From NCBI GenBank assembly GCA_036583965.1, contig JAZBQD010000030.1, positions 109,504,162 to 109,568,161 on the forward strand: a stretch of DNA of 64,000 nucleotides. The letters run 5' to 3'. This document shows, one piece after another, positions 49,509-62,363 of the stretch. The translations under genes and the position numbers were made by a program. The notes beneath the pieces are model-generated. The model did not search any database, had not been told where the DNA came from, and saw only the letters and a list, made by a program, of their open reading frames with translations. This stretch comes from Prunella strophiata. Taxonomy: Eukaryota > Chordata > Aves > Passeriformes > Prunellidae. The first letter of the stretch is position 1, and each line of letters opens with the position of its first letter.

Positions 49509-52500
49509 TACAGAGTCCCATAGAACTGTTTTATGAGCTTCCCAGCCACAAGGAGATGGGGTGACAAAGGGACACGTGTGCTGGGTGGATCATTTCTTAG
49601 GGAGGGCAGGCTGCAGGCAGGCAGTGATTTCCACACCAGAGCTGCAGCCCTGCTGCCAAGCAGTGATGCAACATCCACAGCAAGCATCACTCCAGACAGA
49701 TCCCCCTGGGAAATCAAAACCAAAAGCTCACCACAAATAAGTACAGTTTATTATCCTCAGTGGATAACTTCAAGGACTTGGACAATTCTGCAAAGCAATC
49801 TTTTGATTCAGAGCAGAATCATCCTGTGAGGCATCTGTCTGCCTGAGGGCCCAAACCAGTGACCTTTCCCTTCTGAAAGGTGAGCACACCTGACAAGCCT
49901 TAGGGTCAGCAAACAAACACGGTATGAAATCAGGGATTAACCAAGCACATTCTGCCCCACTGGTTCTATTGAGAAAACAGCTCATGCATTAGAAGTAGAT
50001 CTTGCTCCTGCTACCCTGTGGTAAGCACACAGAGCTGTCTCCCTTCTGATGCCTTACAGTTAGCCTAAAAAACTTGACAAGAAATCAAAAAGTTGTTGTG
50101 TTTTTTTTTTTTTTTTTATTACAGAACAATTTAGCAACAGATATCTGAATATCTCCTGCAATATAGTATTTCTAATAGGGTGTGTTAGCCCTGAACTTTT
50201 AAATCATTCTTATTTTCCAGCCTTCATCAAAATTACCAAAACCAAGCAAATAATTTTTTTTTTTTTCAATTGAGAAACGTGGAGAATACTTTTTTCATCC
50301 TAATTCTCTGCTGTGACTTTCTGAGCATTTGTATAATGCACAGACTTTTTGGTTCTTATGGGAAAAGCAAGTACACAAGCAATATATAGCATTGTTGGCC
50401 CAGAATTTTTTGGAGTTTCCTCCTAGGGAAAAAAAGCCTCCTTATTGAATATACATCCTCAGGGAGCAGAAAACTGATTCTGTGCATGCCAATTTTTATA
50501 TAGAAATAAATAAAATTTGACACTGTGATTTATATCTCCAGTATAGAAGAATAAAAGAATTTGAAAGTTTGAACAAAAGAGTTTCTAAGAGTATATGTGA
50601 TTTAATGATATAAAAGACTCTCTGCCACTTTCTCCATTCCAGGAGCTTATATTTCCCATCAGGAACTGCTGAATATTTTCTTCCACATTAATGCAAATCA
50701 ATACAAGATAAATTATTCTGTTGGACTATTTTTTAATTGTGCCTGCTGGAAGAATCCTTATCTATATGAAAGCTGTGTTAAGATTGTGCAATTCTGTGTC
50801 TGACTGTATCCATGCTCATTTCCTTGTCAGTGCCAGTGCCAAAAACAGCAGTGGTATAAACCCTGTGCATTTCTGTGGAACAGCAATTCCAAATCTGGGG
50901 CTCTAGGCAATGGAAGTTTTTTCTGATGATCCTTCTACCTATCCTCTTTTTTTTTTTTATTATTTATATTGAGATACAAGGAATAAGGGCTTTACAAGTG
51001 GTTTACATGTGGTTTTGTGTTCAAGAAATGACTGAACGTGGCACTCAGCAACAGAAAACTTGGTTTGGGGTTGGCAACTGTGGGAACAACTCCAGAGCCA
51101 CAGCACATTGTGCCCTCTCTCCCTTCCTTTATTTTCAGGGTGACTCTGGAGTCATTTCTGTACAGCCTTGACTGACCCCACACAAATTTTAGCTGGTGCA
51201 TTCTTTTTGTATTTGGATTTCTCTAAGTTCTTTTTTGTGTGTGTGCCTGTAGACACCACCAGAGTTGAAGAGAGGGTGTGCTCTCTGCCACAGTGCCACA
51301 CCTCAGTCACTTACAAGTATGGAGCACATCCCAAAATTCCTCTCAGTGTGTACCTGGATCTCATCCAACCCAGGGTCTGAAACAAACCTGGTGGAAGTGG
51401 CTGCTCCATGTGGTCTGGAGCCTTGTGCTGACCATGAGCATCCCCCAGAATTCTCTCTCCAATACATATCAAAAATCTTCATACCTGTGAGAAGCAGCAT
51501 ATTCCCTCCCAAACAACTTCTACTGCCATGTCTTTCTTACTTAAAAGAGAGAATTTGGGAGTCTCTTTTCATGAGCTTGGGCCAGTGGGGCCTTGTGTGC
51601 CCACTGCCCTTCCTGCCTCTCCCTCCTCCTCCCCATGGCCTGGAGTGTCCACCAGCTCCTGGCAGTGATGGGGGGTCACTCCTGTGGTTATATGTGGATA
51701 ATCTTGATTTAATGAGCAACAACAAGCAGTTTCTTGCCTCTTTAAAGTGCTTGAAAGTTCTCAGAAAAGCCACTGCTTTCACTTATTACTCACACTCATA
51801 CTTTAGAGTCTAGGTCCTTCCCGACCAAGAGCACATTCTGTTCTTCAGACTGACAATGTTTTTGTTTTCTTAAAGGCTGCCCCAGTTTATTTTCCTGCTC
51901 TTTAAGCCTCTCAGCTCCTGGTCTGGGTGGGTGCAGCAGCCTCTGTGGTGTCTCTTCAGCCAAAACATCAACCACTCATCAGATTAAAAATGAAGGGAGG
52001 GTCTCAGCTTGGACCTACCCAGAGTTTGAAGCAGAGGACCTGCAAGGATTAGACAAAAAATAAATGGCTGATGTTGAAAGCTTGGAATCCATCTTGCACA
52101 AATTGATCTCATGTTACACTGGGATTCATGTCTGAACACCCTCAGCTGTGGGAAGCCTTAGACAAAGTTCTTGGCCTAAGTCTGTTATGGATTAATGCTA
52201 AGTGACTTTAAAACAACACAAAAGCAACCACAGAGTCTGTGCATGCCACAAGCATCTGACTGTGTTTCTAGTTTTGATGCACTAATATGAACTAATGAAG
52301 TGAATACACTCAGATTTATTATGCTGTGTGTTTATCACTTTTTAGCACCTATTCTTTCAAGAATTTCAATGCTTTTATGAGAAATAGGTGTTCCTAATAA
52401 TAGTTCTTCAATACCAGAAACAGCTCTGTATCTGATATCAAAAGAACTATAAACCATCCACACAATTTAAACCACTACAGATTTATCACTGGTATTACAG

Positions 52501-52699
52501 CATTATTTGTTGGAGAAGCCCATTCCCACAGAGTTGGGATGCTGATTCTTAGAAAGCATGAGAGCCACGTGCTCGTGGTGGCCTCAGCAGAAATCTCTTC
52601 ACCAGAGAAGGGAACTGCCCTATCCAGCCCACAATACAAAGATTATGTCTAATGCCCCTCACTGTATAAAACCTGGCTGACACTGTAGCCTAGGAGTTG
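49509..52699. other. Non-coding block
   Basis: No gene recognised. It contains a 17-T run (50101-50117) and shorter T-runs near 50258-50268 and 50950. The 182-codon frame at 51265-51813 (+) is long but has two overlapping opposite-strand frames and a low-complexity Pro/Leu run, with no domain. A TATAAAA sequence at about 52666-52672 just before the next LTR may be coincidental. Confidence 0.5.
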
Positions 52700-52704
52700 C
52701 ACAC

Positions 52705-53300
52705 TGTGAAAAACACCAATCACTTGGTTTTGAAATTTTAAAAGTTTAATAGCAATAAGATGGTTACAAAAATAGTAATATAATTAGAGAAAATAAAATT
52801 TGAGCAGTTTAGATTAGGACAATATGAGACAATAAAAAACAAAGAGTTACAAACAGGTTCGGGTGCCCTCCTGGGCCAATCAACCCCGAAAGCACACCCA
52901 TTAACCTGTTGCATATTCATATATCCCATGCATGATGCATAAATTCCATTCAAAACAAAGGATTTCATCTGGTTTTTGTCATTTTGTTTCTCTTAATCCC
53001 TCGGCACCCTACAGACTCAGCAATGCAGGAAGAATTTGGTCCCTTCTGATGAGAGTCATAAATTCTTTCTCCTCTGAAAGTTTTACACATCCTGTAGCTG
53101 GTACCTATATGCCAACCCCTCCCTTCCTTTCTTAAAAAAATCTCATATACATAGTTTTTTATTCTAACTAAAAAATACAATTTAACCATAAAACTATAGT
53201 TACCATACTATTAAAAATATTAATACAACCCTACTAATCAATACAATATAATATGTATAGTAAATATCTGCGTAGAGCCATATAACATGCACTTTTCACA
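52705..53300 (-). mobile_element. Solo LTR of an endogenous retrovirus, family C, minus orientation
   Basis: The unit is 596 bp, with TGTGAAAA at the left end mirrored by TTTTCACA at the right. A 5-bp direct repeat CACAC flanks it (52700-52704 and 53301-53305), although the right copy sits in a short CA run and so is less certain. Read on the minus strand, an ATTAAA signal lies at 52745-52750, 40 nt before the 3' end. From memory it resembles a very common passerine ERV LTR whose 3' end runs ATTAAACTTTTAAAATTT. A 5-bp duplication fits an ERVL-like integrase. No internal retroviral region remains. Confidence 0.85.
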
Positions 53301-53339
53301 CACACAGCTGTGTGTTTTTTCTTCTTTAAAAGACAAAAG

Positions 53340-53655
53340 CTTTGACCATGCAGAGATATCACACAGAGAACATCCAGAACTGGATAATCGTGGGAAAAAA
53401 CACTGCTCATCATCTGCCCAAAGGTGGCCAGCCAGGGAGTTTATGTAGGTTCAAGAGTTCTCACTTGTGGCCCTATTCTTTCTGGGGAAACAGCCAGCTA
53501 TTCCCATCATCTCTTGGGTTACTACTGAAGAATAAAGCCTACCCTGTTATCTGCAGGTACTTTAGCACCATATTAGGATCTGATCCTCTGGTTGATCAGT
53601 GGACTTGGCTTTGGACTTTTAAATAAACTTTTCTCACCTTGTCTGCAACTTCACA
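53340..53655 (+). mobile_element. Possible LTR-like fragment, unassigned
   Basis: The right part has two polyadenylation-like hexamers (AATAAA near 53531 and again near 53622). It ends with a CTCACCTTGTCTGCAACTTC segment, a layout reminiscent of LTR R-U5 regions. No convincing TG...CA ends or target duplication were found, so this is only a suspicion. Confidence 0.25.
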
Positions 53656-56600
53656 GTATTGTCCTTAGGCCAAAGAACCAAAGATATTTCTTGAATGGCA
53701 GAGATATTACTTATATTCTAGACAAGACTGCCTTATATTTCCTGCATTCCCAGAATTTATGGGGGGTTTTTGAAGAGCAAGTCTCTTCCCCTAACTACAT
53801 ATCATAAAGAATGAAATTATCACATGAACTGCAAAGCAGTTCCTCTTTACTGCCCTAAACTTGGTACACAATGAAAGTCCTATTAAAACATTTTGAACTC
53901 TTCCTTTGATAAATAAAATATCTTTATTTTAATTCTTCAAAGTTGACCTATGTGACAATAAGGTCACATTTTTATTTAGCTAAATCACAAGCAGACAGTG
54001 CTTGTTTGGGTACAATTAAGACTAAGTTTCAGTGTCTATGTCTCCCACAGTCACTATGAAAACATTCTTTTAAAAGGATAGTAAACATACTTAATACAAT
54101 AGAGTTTTGATAACACTATTTGCTGGCATGCTTAAAATATGGACCTAACAAATTCTTCCCTGGCCTGGACTAATATTCCCTCTAGTGCTACAAGAACTGC
54201 TCAATTAACATTTACAAATATATAGTAGATATGTAAACTGACTAAAACAGGCTGTTTCCCAGGTCAGGAGTTACCCAAAATTTATGAGATTTCTGTGTTA
54301 TTTCCCTTTTAAGTCCTGGTTTAGATTTCACTTACCTAAATAAGATCTTGTTGACTCTTAATGATCTTGATTCAGATCCAGACTGCAGCATGGTACATAA
54401 AAATAAAAAATAAAAAAAAACACCTTTTTTTTTTTTCCCTCCACAACCACATTATTGTCTTTATTTGACATGAAGATGAGATTGGTTTTATGTTATTTCA
54501 TTAGCTACTCAGAGACTGTTTATGCTGACATTTGTGGTGACTTTGTAGAACACTGAGGTCTTGGTTCTGTAATCCCTTGTTGAGGCAGTCCCACTGACAC
54601 CTGTGTGACTTCAGTTACAAATCCTACTTGCCTGGAGGGTGGAAACCTCCATCAGTATCCATCAGGTCTTTTATATAAACACTAACATATAAAAAATATT
54701 CTTTCCCTTTAACCTTTTCAAACACTTATCAAAACAATTATTTTGTTGGTTAGAATAGTAAAATGTGTCTCATTTTGGGAAAACTGTACAGGATTGTGAA
54801 TCTGAGAAAAGAACAGGATTTCTTAGTTCGCAAATTTAAAAATCATCCTGTAAAAACACTTGAACGTATTTTGTCTTGCTTCTAATGGTGAAACTGAAAG
54901 TTTTTTCACATCTGAATAGAAACAGGATAATAATCAGAAAATATAAACTCCTGAGAGCTGACAGGAAAACAGAAAACAAAGTCAGTGTAACTGGTACAAT
55001 TCCATCTGTATGTTATAGTTTTGTTCTGGGTAATCTCAATTCGCATCCAGTCTGGCAACAGATGAGAAGCAGACACAGAACCAAAGCAATCACAATAAAT
55101 TACAGCTCCACTATTATTTTACTGGGTAATTATTAGAGATAATTGCTTTCAGCACTTGAGGAAAGGCTGTATAAAACACTCTCAAGGCAAGCACCACTGC
55201 CAGCTGGGAGGAGACCGAGCTCTGCCGCTGCTTCTTGATGTTGGCCTCAGACTAATTCACCTCATGGCCCTGTCCCTGGCTCAAGGTCCTTCACCTTCTG
55301 GCAAAGCCTGCTGCTGAGGTGTGAGTGCAGACAGTGACCAGCCTCAAAAAGCTCTCTCTTCTCAGCTACACCCCCTCAGCAGAGTAAAAACCCTGCCTGT
55401 GTCTGAACACAGTGCCAAAGGCAGCCCAGCCATGCAGCCAACCTTGTGTTCAACAGCTGGACCTCAGCACAACCCCAGTGAAACCCTCACCAATCACTAT
55501 AACAGCCTTAGGACACCCTTTTTGACACTTTCTCAGGCTGCCAGTGGTCAGCAGAAAGTTAATATTTTGTATAAAATATGACTCAGAAAATGCTCAGGGC
55601 TGTGGTACTAGAGCAGGGGATGTTCCCCTGCAGGACTTCCTTTCCTTTTAATGGCTTTCCAAATATTTTGATCCTTCCAGTGGGAATTAGAAGAATGCCA
55701 AATGGATGCCTTCTGCTTGGACAAGACCATACTGGACTGCCTTCACACAAAGCCATAGGCATGAACCAAAAGATAAGATTCTCAGAAACAATTAAAACAC
55801 ACTGTTGGGGGGTAATACAGGAACAAATACATTTAGGAGTCATGAGGACATAAACAGTTCAGGATAACTTACTGGAGGGGAAAAAACCACAGTTACTGGC
55901 AAGGAATCTTATTTAGAAATGAACAGACTTGATTAATCCCAAGGAGGTAGTAAAGTTAAAAACATTTGTAATATATATCAGAGGCATATCTGGTATTTGG
56001 GCCCAAATTGCAGATTTAAATTAAATCCCCCCCCAGATTTCAGGGACAGAATTATCCCAAATATTCTTAAATTATTTCCATTGCTAGAAACATTCCCATT
56101 AGGAAGGGATGCCCTCCACCAGTCTCACCATGGATGATTTAGGCACTTGCACACTTTCCCACGTCCCTGCAACCCCTGGCTGTGCTTATTTGGAAGTGCT
56201 CCATACCCCGTACATCATTTTCCATTGTGTCACTGAGTAACTGCCTCACCATCTCTGTCTGTTTTCACAGCTTGTTCTGCTTTTGTGGCTGTGTGGGTGG
56301 ACAGGCCTGGGCAGCCCCTGCAAGGAGCCCACAGGCACAGGAAGCACCTCTGTGTGCATGCTCCACTGAGACCCTTCCAGCTGTGATTCCAGGAAAACCC
56401 CGCACGGCCCCGCGAGGAAAAACAGGTGTTTGGGTGGGGAAATCAGCACAAATGAGGAAACACTGCTCTTACCTCACATGTGCTTGCATTTTTTATTCCA
56501 GCAGATTGGAGTCTGGGTGAAAGTCTCTGTATGGAATGCAGAGATCTTTTATTTATCAAAGTAAAAGAGAAATGTCTGCTGAATTTTGAGTTGTCTCGGT

Positions 56601-56714
56601 GATGTGTGTTGCGTTGCTGATGTATTCATTCAATGTGGTTCTCACTCCCACTGCTTTCTTTCCTAACCTCCTGTGCTCATGGGTGGAAGTTCTCAAAAAT
56701 GAAATGGTCAAGGG

Positions 56715-56759
56715 AAAGATACAGCTTTTTAACAAGGAAAAGATACAGCTTTTTAACAA
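56715..56759. repeat. 24-bp tandem duplication
   Basis: AAAGATACAGCTTTTTAACA occurs at 56715 and again at 56739, giving a 24-bp period. The second copy is slightly incomplete at its right end. Confidence 0.88.
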
Positions 56760-57892
56760 TGTCACCTTACATTTCTTGTGGATCCATGCATATGCGAATA
56801 CATACATGCATTTCCCTTGCCATGGTTCTGATATTCTGAAAGCAGAGCACAGTATGGATTGCATCTGCTGTGTAGATACATGAGTAGCATGCAAGAGAAC
56901 TGGGATTCCTTCCCTCCCCTAACATTAAACTGAATGCCCAATCTGGTCCATTTGAAAAGGAAAAAAAAACCACCAAAACAAAAACACAAAACCCACAAAA
57001 CTTTAAAACCTCAATACTTTCTCTAGAGCAGTCTTATGAGCTGTAAGGGCAATGTTCCTTTCTATCAAGGTTGATGAATTATACACTGAGTGGGAGTGAA
57101 AACCACTAGGGCAATAAAAGTATAATCCCAAACTTACTTTTATTTCATAGACAAGTTTTCTTGCAAATTCCTTCCTGAAAGTCCATAATCATCTGTTGTT
57201 TCCTCTCCCACAGCCAAAACACACCAAATCCTAACAACAGACATTAAACAAAGACAACTTTTCAGGGAGATGTGCAACAGCACAAACTCTGAGGTGACCT
57301 ACTTTGGGAAATAAAATAAAACTGATTGGAACAAGGGAAACAACCACTGCTGAGATGAGTCAGTCCCTAAAACAGTCACTCAGAGAAGGTCCAAACATTG
57401 CTCAGCAGCTTTTTTGCTCCTAAGAAATCTCCTGAGGATTTGAGAAGGAGGACAGAGGAGCGACACAGCTGCACATCCATCAGCAGTCCTTCCCTCCTTG
57501 TCTTGCTGTGTGCCAAACACACACAAATGTGCTCATGAGGGGAAGAGAAATGCACATTTCTGCACCCCAGCTGAGGTACAGCAGGAGCAGACAGCCTGTT
57601 AATCCTATTTGTTGCAGAACAGCAGACTTAGACAGATCCTGCTAATACAAACACACTCAAAGAGGAGAATGAAAGGGATTACAACTCCTCATTCACACTC
57701 CAGAGAAACTTAATAAGTGCTCTAGAAAACTAAGCCTGTAATCTCTTAAACATTCAGAATACGATCTTAAAACATCTCTCAGCAATCTCAGACCTCAAAG
57801 GCAGAATGACTGCCCTGCACTTTCAATATTAAAATAAATATTTGTCTTTACAAGGGCAATATTTCCTTGTTTCCACTTAGACCATGAATTAG

Positions 57893-57894
57893 CA

Positions 57895-57929
<35 letters not shown>

Positions 57930-57930
57930 A
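57893..57930. repeat. (CA)8 followed by 23-bp poly(A)
   Basis: Eight CA repeats (57893-57908) lead into an uninterrupted A-run that ends at 57930 before GCTTCC. Confidence 0.9.
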
Positions 57931-59799
57931 GCTTCCTGTACAACCAAGAATATTTCAAACATATGTATTTAAGACTCTTTTAAAAAATTTTCTACTGGTC
58001 ACAAAAGCAGATTATTTGCATTTTTAAAATAACAAAGCTGGGGACCTGTTTTTCCCGAGGTACAGTAAAATTATAAAGATGATGGAGGAAAAGCTGAACT
58101 CAGGCCTGTCCTTCTCACCTGAAAAATAAACTGTTGTAGAAAATCAGTTTCTACAATATTTAACCTAATTTAGGCTTTTTTATGAGAGTCACCTGGTCTT
58201 AAAGGTGGGTTTACCAGGATTTTGTATGTCTGCCTGCCTTTCTGTTCTTCTTTTTCCATTTTTCCCTTAACCTTTTGGGAAGAGCCAATCTGTTAACAGT
58301 GCAATGAAGCCAGCACTTCCAATGCCCTGCTAAGAATAGACACAAGTGTTTATAGACTTCAAATTTGTCTGATATGTCACTCCTGTGATGGAGTAGAGGC
58401 AAAGGACCTGATTCTGCACGTTTAAAGCACATCAGTCCTGTTGTACTGACTCATTCATTGAGCTGCCTTTGAATTTGGGCTCTATTCCACCCTCAGCTGC
58501 ACTGCTGTACAGGTGAAGAACAGTAGGCCATGTCAATAATTCCTCAAGCTGCAGAAAAACAATGAAATGCAATGAAAGGTCAATGTTCACAAAAACCAGA
58601 AATGTATTTCAGTGCAATGCTGTGGCCATCAAATGGCTGGCTGAGGGAGAGGAGAGAAGAAGTAGTCACTCTAGCAAGGCTCTTCACTCCAGCACAGAAA
58701 TGAGAAGGGAAACCAAAGACTGGAAGGAAATCCAGGCCACTGCCATGGGAGAGTGAAGAAGGAGTTGTTAAGAGTAAGAACAATGAGCTCTGGAAATGTT
58801 CTGACTGACAGAACAGATCCATGTGGAGTGGATGTGTTTGTCTTGGAGGTGTAGGTTAAACTTGGAGGTCTTTCTGGAGGTCTTTCTTGCTTTAGCCAAG
58901 CATTTGCTGGAAGAGCTCAGGGCGATTTGACTCTGGTGGCTTAGAGGAGTCAAAATAGCAGGTTTAATGGTCCTTCAGCCTCTGCAAAGTCACCAGAGCA
59001 AACACAGATCCCAAACAAGACAGGAGGTGAGTGAGGTACCTGTGGGAGCAAACAGGCAGGAAACAGGCAGGAGTCTCCAGCTGCTCTTTCCTCTGCTACT
59101 GCCTTTGGAACCAGAAGGATGAAGTCTGAAGGGAGCCTGGGTGGAGGTGCCTGGGATGTTTGCCAGCCTTGGGGGCCAGCCAGCTTTCTTATTATTCTGG
59201 TGCAGCATGTTCAGAAAGCAAATGGGGAGGGGGGGTTTATTTGTTCTTTGTGGCAAAGGCAGTGTTGTGGCTGAAGCCAACTACCCCAGGAGCAGGTCCC
59301 AGAAGTGCTGATGGCTGGGAAGCTGAAGGGCTGGACCCAGATGGCAGAACAGGAGTGTCCTTCATTCTCTGGAACAAGGTCCCCTCAGCTGTCACAAAGT
59401 CAGGGGTCAATGTCTGCTCCACAGTGCTGGCTGTGCAGCATGGCCACCCATGTGTGGGTAGATGAATGGCAACATCCATCTCCTTTTCACTGCTTTCTGG
59501 AGTATTTCAGGGAAGTGACATCAGAGTGGGCAGTGTACACCCAGCAGCTGACACCCTGCCAGATTACATCCTTCTTTACCCCAGGAAAAATTATTTCTGC
59601 ATCATAAAGGCAAAAACTCATCTTAAATATCATCAGGTTATGGCAGATCATGACTCCTTTTCATACAAAAGAGCAGAGTCTTTGAAATTTTCCCTTCAGA
59701 AATGAACATCAGAGTGTATCATCTGCAGAATGTGCCTAGACACAGATCACATTATTGCCTACACCTGTCACAGGAGCACCTACAGCTCTGTGAGGTAGA

Positions 59800-60066
<267 letters not shown>

Positions 60067-61347
60067 GCAAAATAAAGGGGCAATCAATAATCTGACAAAA
60101 AAACCTGAAAAATAAAACCCATTTCTCTCTCTCTGAGTTGTAACCAGTGTATGCTGCTCCACCAAATCTGCCTGCATCACATCACACCAGCATCAGTGAT
60201 GGGAAAGGGACAAAGAGGCCACACTGCAATATTAGCTGGAGAGAAGTGCCAGGAAAAAAGGAAGTAAAGAGGTTGGAAAAGTCAGAATTAAAACATTACA
60301 AAATATTACATATATGCAATGAATGGTGCAAGAAGTTGAGCACCAGGGGCTGGAGGAAGATGTTGGACAGCTGATCACCAGCTGATAAGCCATGCAATAT
60401 TGCTCCTTTTCTACTTTCTGGGGTGAGCCCTGTCCTGCTGTGAATAGAAGAAAGAGGCAGCACATCCATGGCTGCATTTCATGGCATGGCAGCACACACA
60501 AAAAGCCAGGCAGCATCCACAGGTGGATCCCCACCTGTACTCATTGTGCTGACAGCTCCTGACCTGCCTCTAACCCATTATGGAATCAGGCCTTAATGTC
60601 CTGACCACTGGCACCTCCTGAAAGACAGGGCTTTTAGGGGAATTCAGCCCAACCACCCATCTGTCCTGCAACCACATTTTCAAAAACCCACACTACACTA
60701 TATCTACACTCTGCACTTGTATTGCAAGTGGTATCAAAGGGAATTTTCTCAGTTATTTAAGGGCCAAACCAGCTTTTTACAATAAAATGAAACTACTGTT
60801 CTCATCAAATCCTAGTAGTAATACCATATTTTATCAAATAATTTAATAAACAGCATTAAGTCACACAGATTTCAGTTCCCATTTCTCACTAATTGGCACC
60901 CATATCATATCCTGTTGCTTGGTTTCCTATTCTACTGTGCTATGAGGAGAGAAAACCACTTTTCTATTTTTTTTTTTTTACTTGTAAAGACAATATTGAA
61001 ACATTCTTTTTGGTGTGTGATGGGCTACTGTTTTGCTCTGACACTAATGTATCCATGAATACAGCTGTTTTTCTTCAAGAGGGAATATTTTCATATCAGA
61101 GATTGATTTCAAAAATTTGCTAGATTCTTTACTTCATGGCAATGGCTTAGAGCAGGACAGATACATATTTGCTTTTTAACATAGTGTTAGTAATTTTTAT
61201 ACAACACCTGTTCTTAAAATAGCTATAAGGTCCATTTAGACTTGGAACATAATATCAGTTTTCAAACCTGTGCTTAATATGTTTTATATTTCAAACCAGA
61301 GCTCATTTATTTTAACAGTTATATTGACATAATGATAATCAAGTCAC

Positions 61348-61365
61348 AATTTTATATATAAAATT
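61348..61365. repeat. 18-bp perfect AT palindrome
   Basis: AATTTTATATATAAAATT is its own reverse complement. It lies in an AT-rich stretch, where such palindromes can arise by chance. Confidence 0.85.
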
Positions 61366-61396
61366 ATAGATAATATTCTTTCTTTTAAAAGAAGAT

Positions 61397-61427
61397 GATT
61401 ACATCATCAAAAATTGTTGATGTAATC
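61397..61427. repeat. 10-bp inverted repeat (hairpin)
   Basis: GATTACATCA at 61397-61406 pairs exactly with TGATGTAATC at 61418-61427 across an 11-nt loop. It lies 31 bp after the 18-bp palindrome. Confidence 0.8.
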
Positions 61428-62344
61428 TTTAATTTGTACAGCAAATACCTGTGCTGCATTTTATTTCCTTAAATAAGTATTAGTTCTGAGACTTCACATA
61501 ATTGTGTTTGCATCTGAAAAATGCTTCACCAGTTCAGATATTGTCATGATAGCTCTTAAGCATTTTCTCTGAACATTTCATTAGTTCTCCTCACAGAAGA
61601 TCACCATGATCACAAACAAAAACACACTTTAATTGTAGGGCATTTTATGGACTTCATCTTACCACAGTTTGGGAAGGCTGATGTTTGAAATCAGTTTTGA
61701 AAGGTTCTAAATACCTTTATGTTTTAGTTTTAACCAGAGAGCAGCCAATGTATGCACCATGGACCCCCTCCTCATGCTCTCTGAGAGAGTTTGCCAGTCA
61801 CTGGGATCCAGGCTTAGCTGTGATGAGGTTTTTTTAATTGCTCAGAGGATTTCCAATGCTCTGTGTGTTATGTGGGATCAGAAATGCCATGCTGAAGAAG
61901 TTGTCCTAAAAACTAACAACCTCCTGTTGGAAAGGAGAACTTCTGCTGGATGGTTTCAGACAATCTGGTCCTTCTATTCCTCAGCTAAAGGCATCTGCAT
62001 CTGGCTTGAGGTTCAGTTTATTCAGCTGTGCTCCCTCTCTTGTCATTCTTATAGTCAGTGGAGTGAACCTGGGCAAAAGAAAGGAACTCCTCTCCAGAAG
62101 GCATTTCACACTCTAAAAGCTGTGAACTCTATTCCCAAACAGATTCTTTGATGCATTATCTCATGTCCTGAGCAAATGATCAGAGCAAAGGATATCTGGC
62201 AGATGTGAAACTTAGAAAAGGAGCAGAGGGCAATTCAGACAGCAGGAGCACTCTTCTTTTTGGAATCACTCCACACAAGATAATATGGCCTGAATTACAA
62301 GAGGCTCAAGAGACATTTTCAGCAATGGCATACCATGGTGGATC

Positions 62345-62363
62345 TTTTTTTTTTTTTTTTTTT
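62345..62363. repeat. Poly(T) run, 19 bp
   Basis: Nineteen thymines between GGTGGATC and GACATGCCC. No retroposed body is recognised. Confidence 0.85.

Larger units (their letters stand above)
53306..59799. other. Non-coding block
   Basis: No gene recognised. The part at about 53340-53655 is suggestive of another LTR (separate entry). Other content is an A-rich/T-rich junction at about 54396-54437, a 24-bp tandem duplication (56715-56759), and a CA/poly(A) microsatellite (57893-57930). The overlapping frames at 59160-59607 on both strands carry no domain. Confidence 0.5.

Noticed and set aside
51265..51813. 182-codon plus-strand frame
   Set aside because: It has no recognisable domain, overlaps two minus-strand frames, and includes a low-complexity Leu/Pro run. 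No splice or promoter signals delimit it.
51795..51825. Possible CR1 end (GGTCCTTCCCGACC)
   Set aside because: It resembles part of a CR1 3' end, but the upstream CR1 body and the terminal octamers are absent.
52855..52890. GGTTCGGGTGCC as a tRNA B-box
   Set aside because: It lies inside a solo LTR. No cloverleaf or A-box at the right distance can be drawn.
55140..55330. Promoter-like patch with TGTATAAAAC and nearby CpGs
   Set aside because: Only a few CpGs and no downstream exon or open frame of note. A TATA-like word is common in AT-rich DNA.
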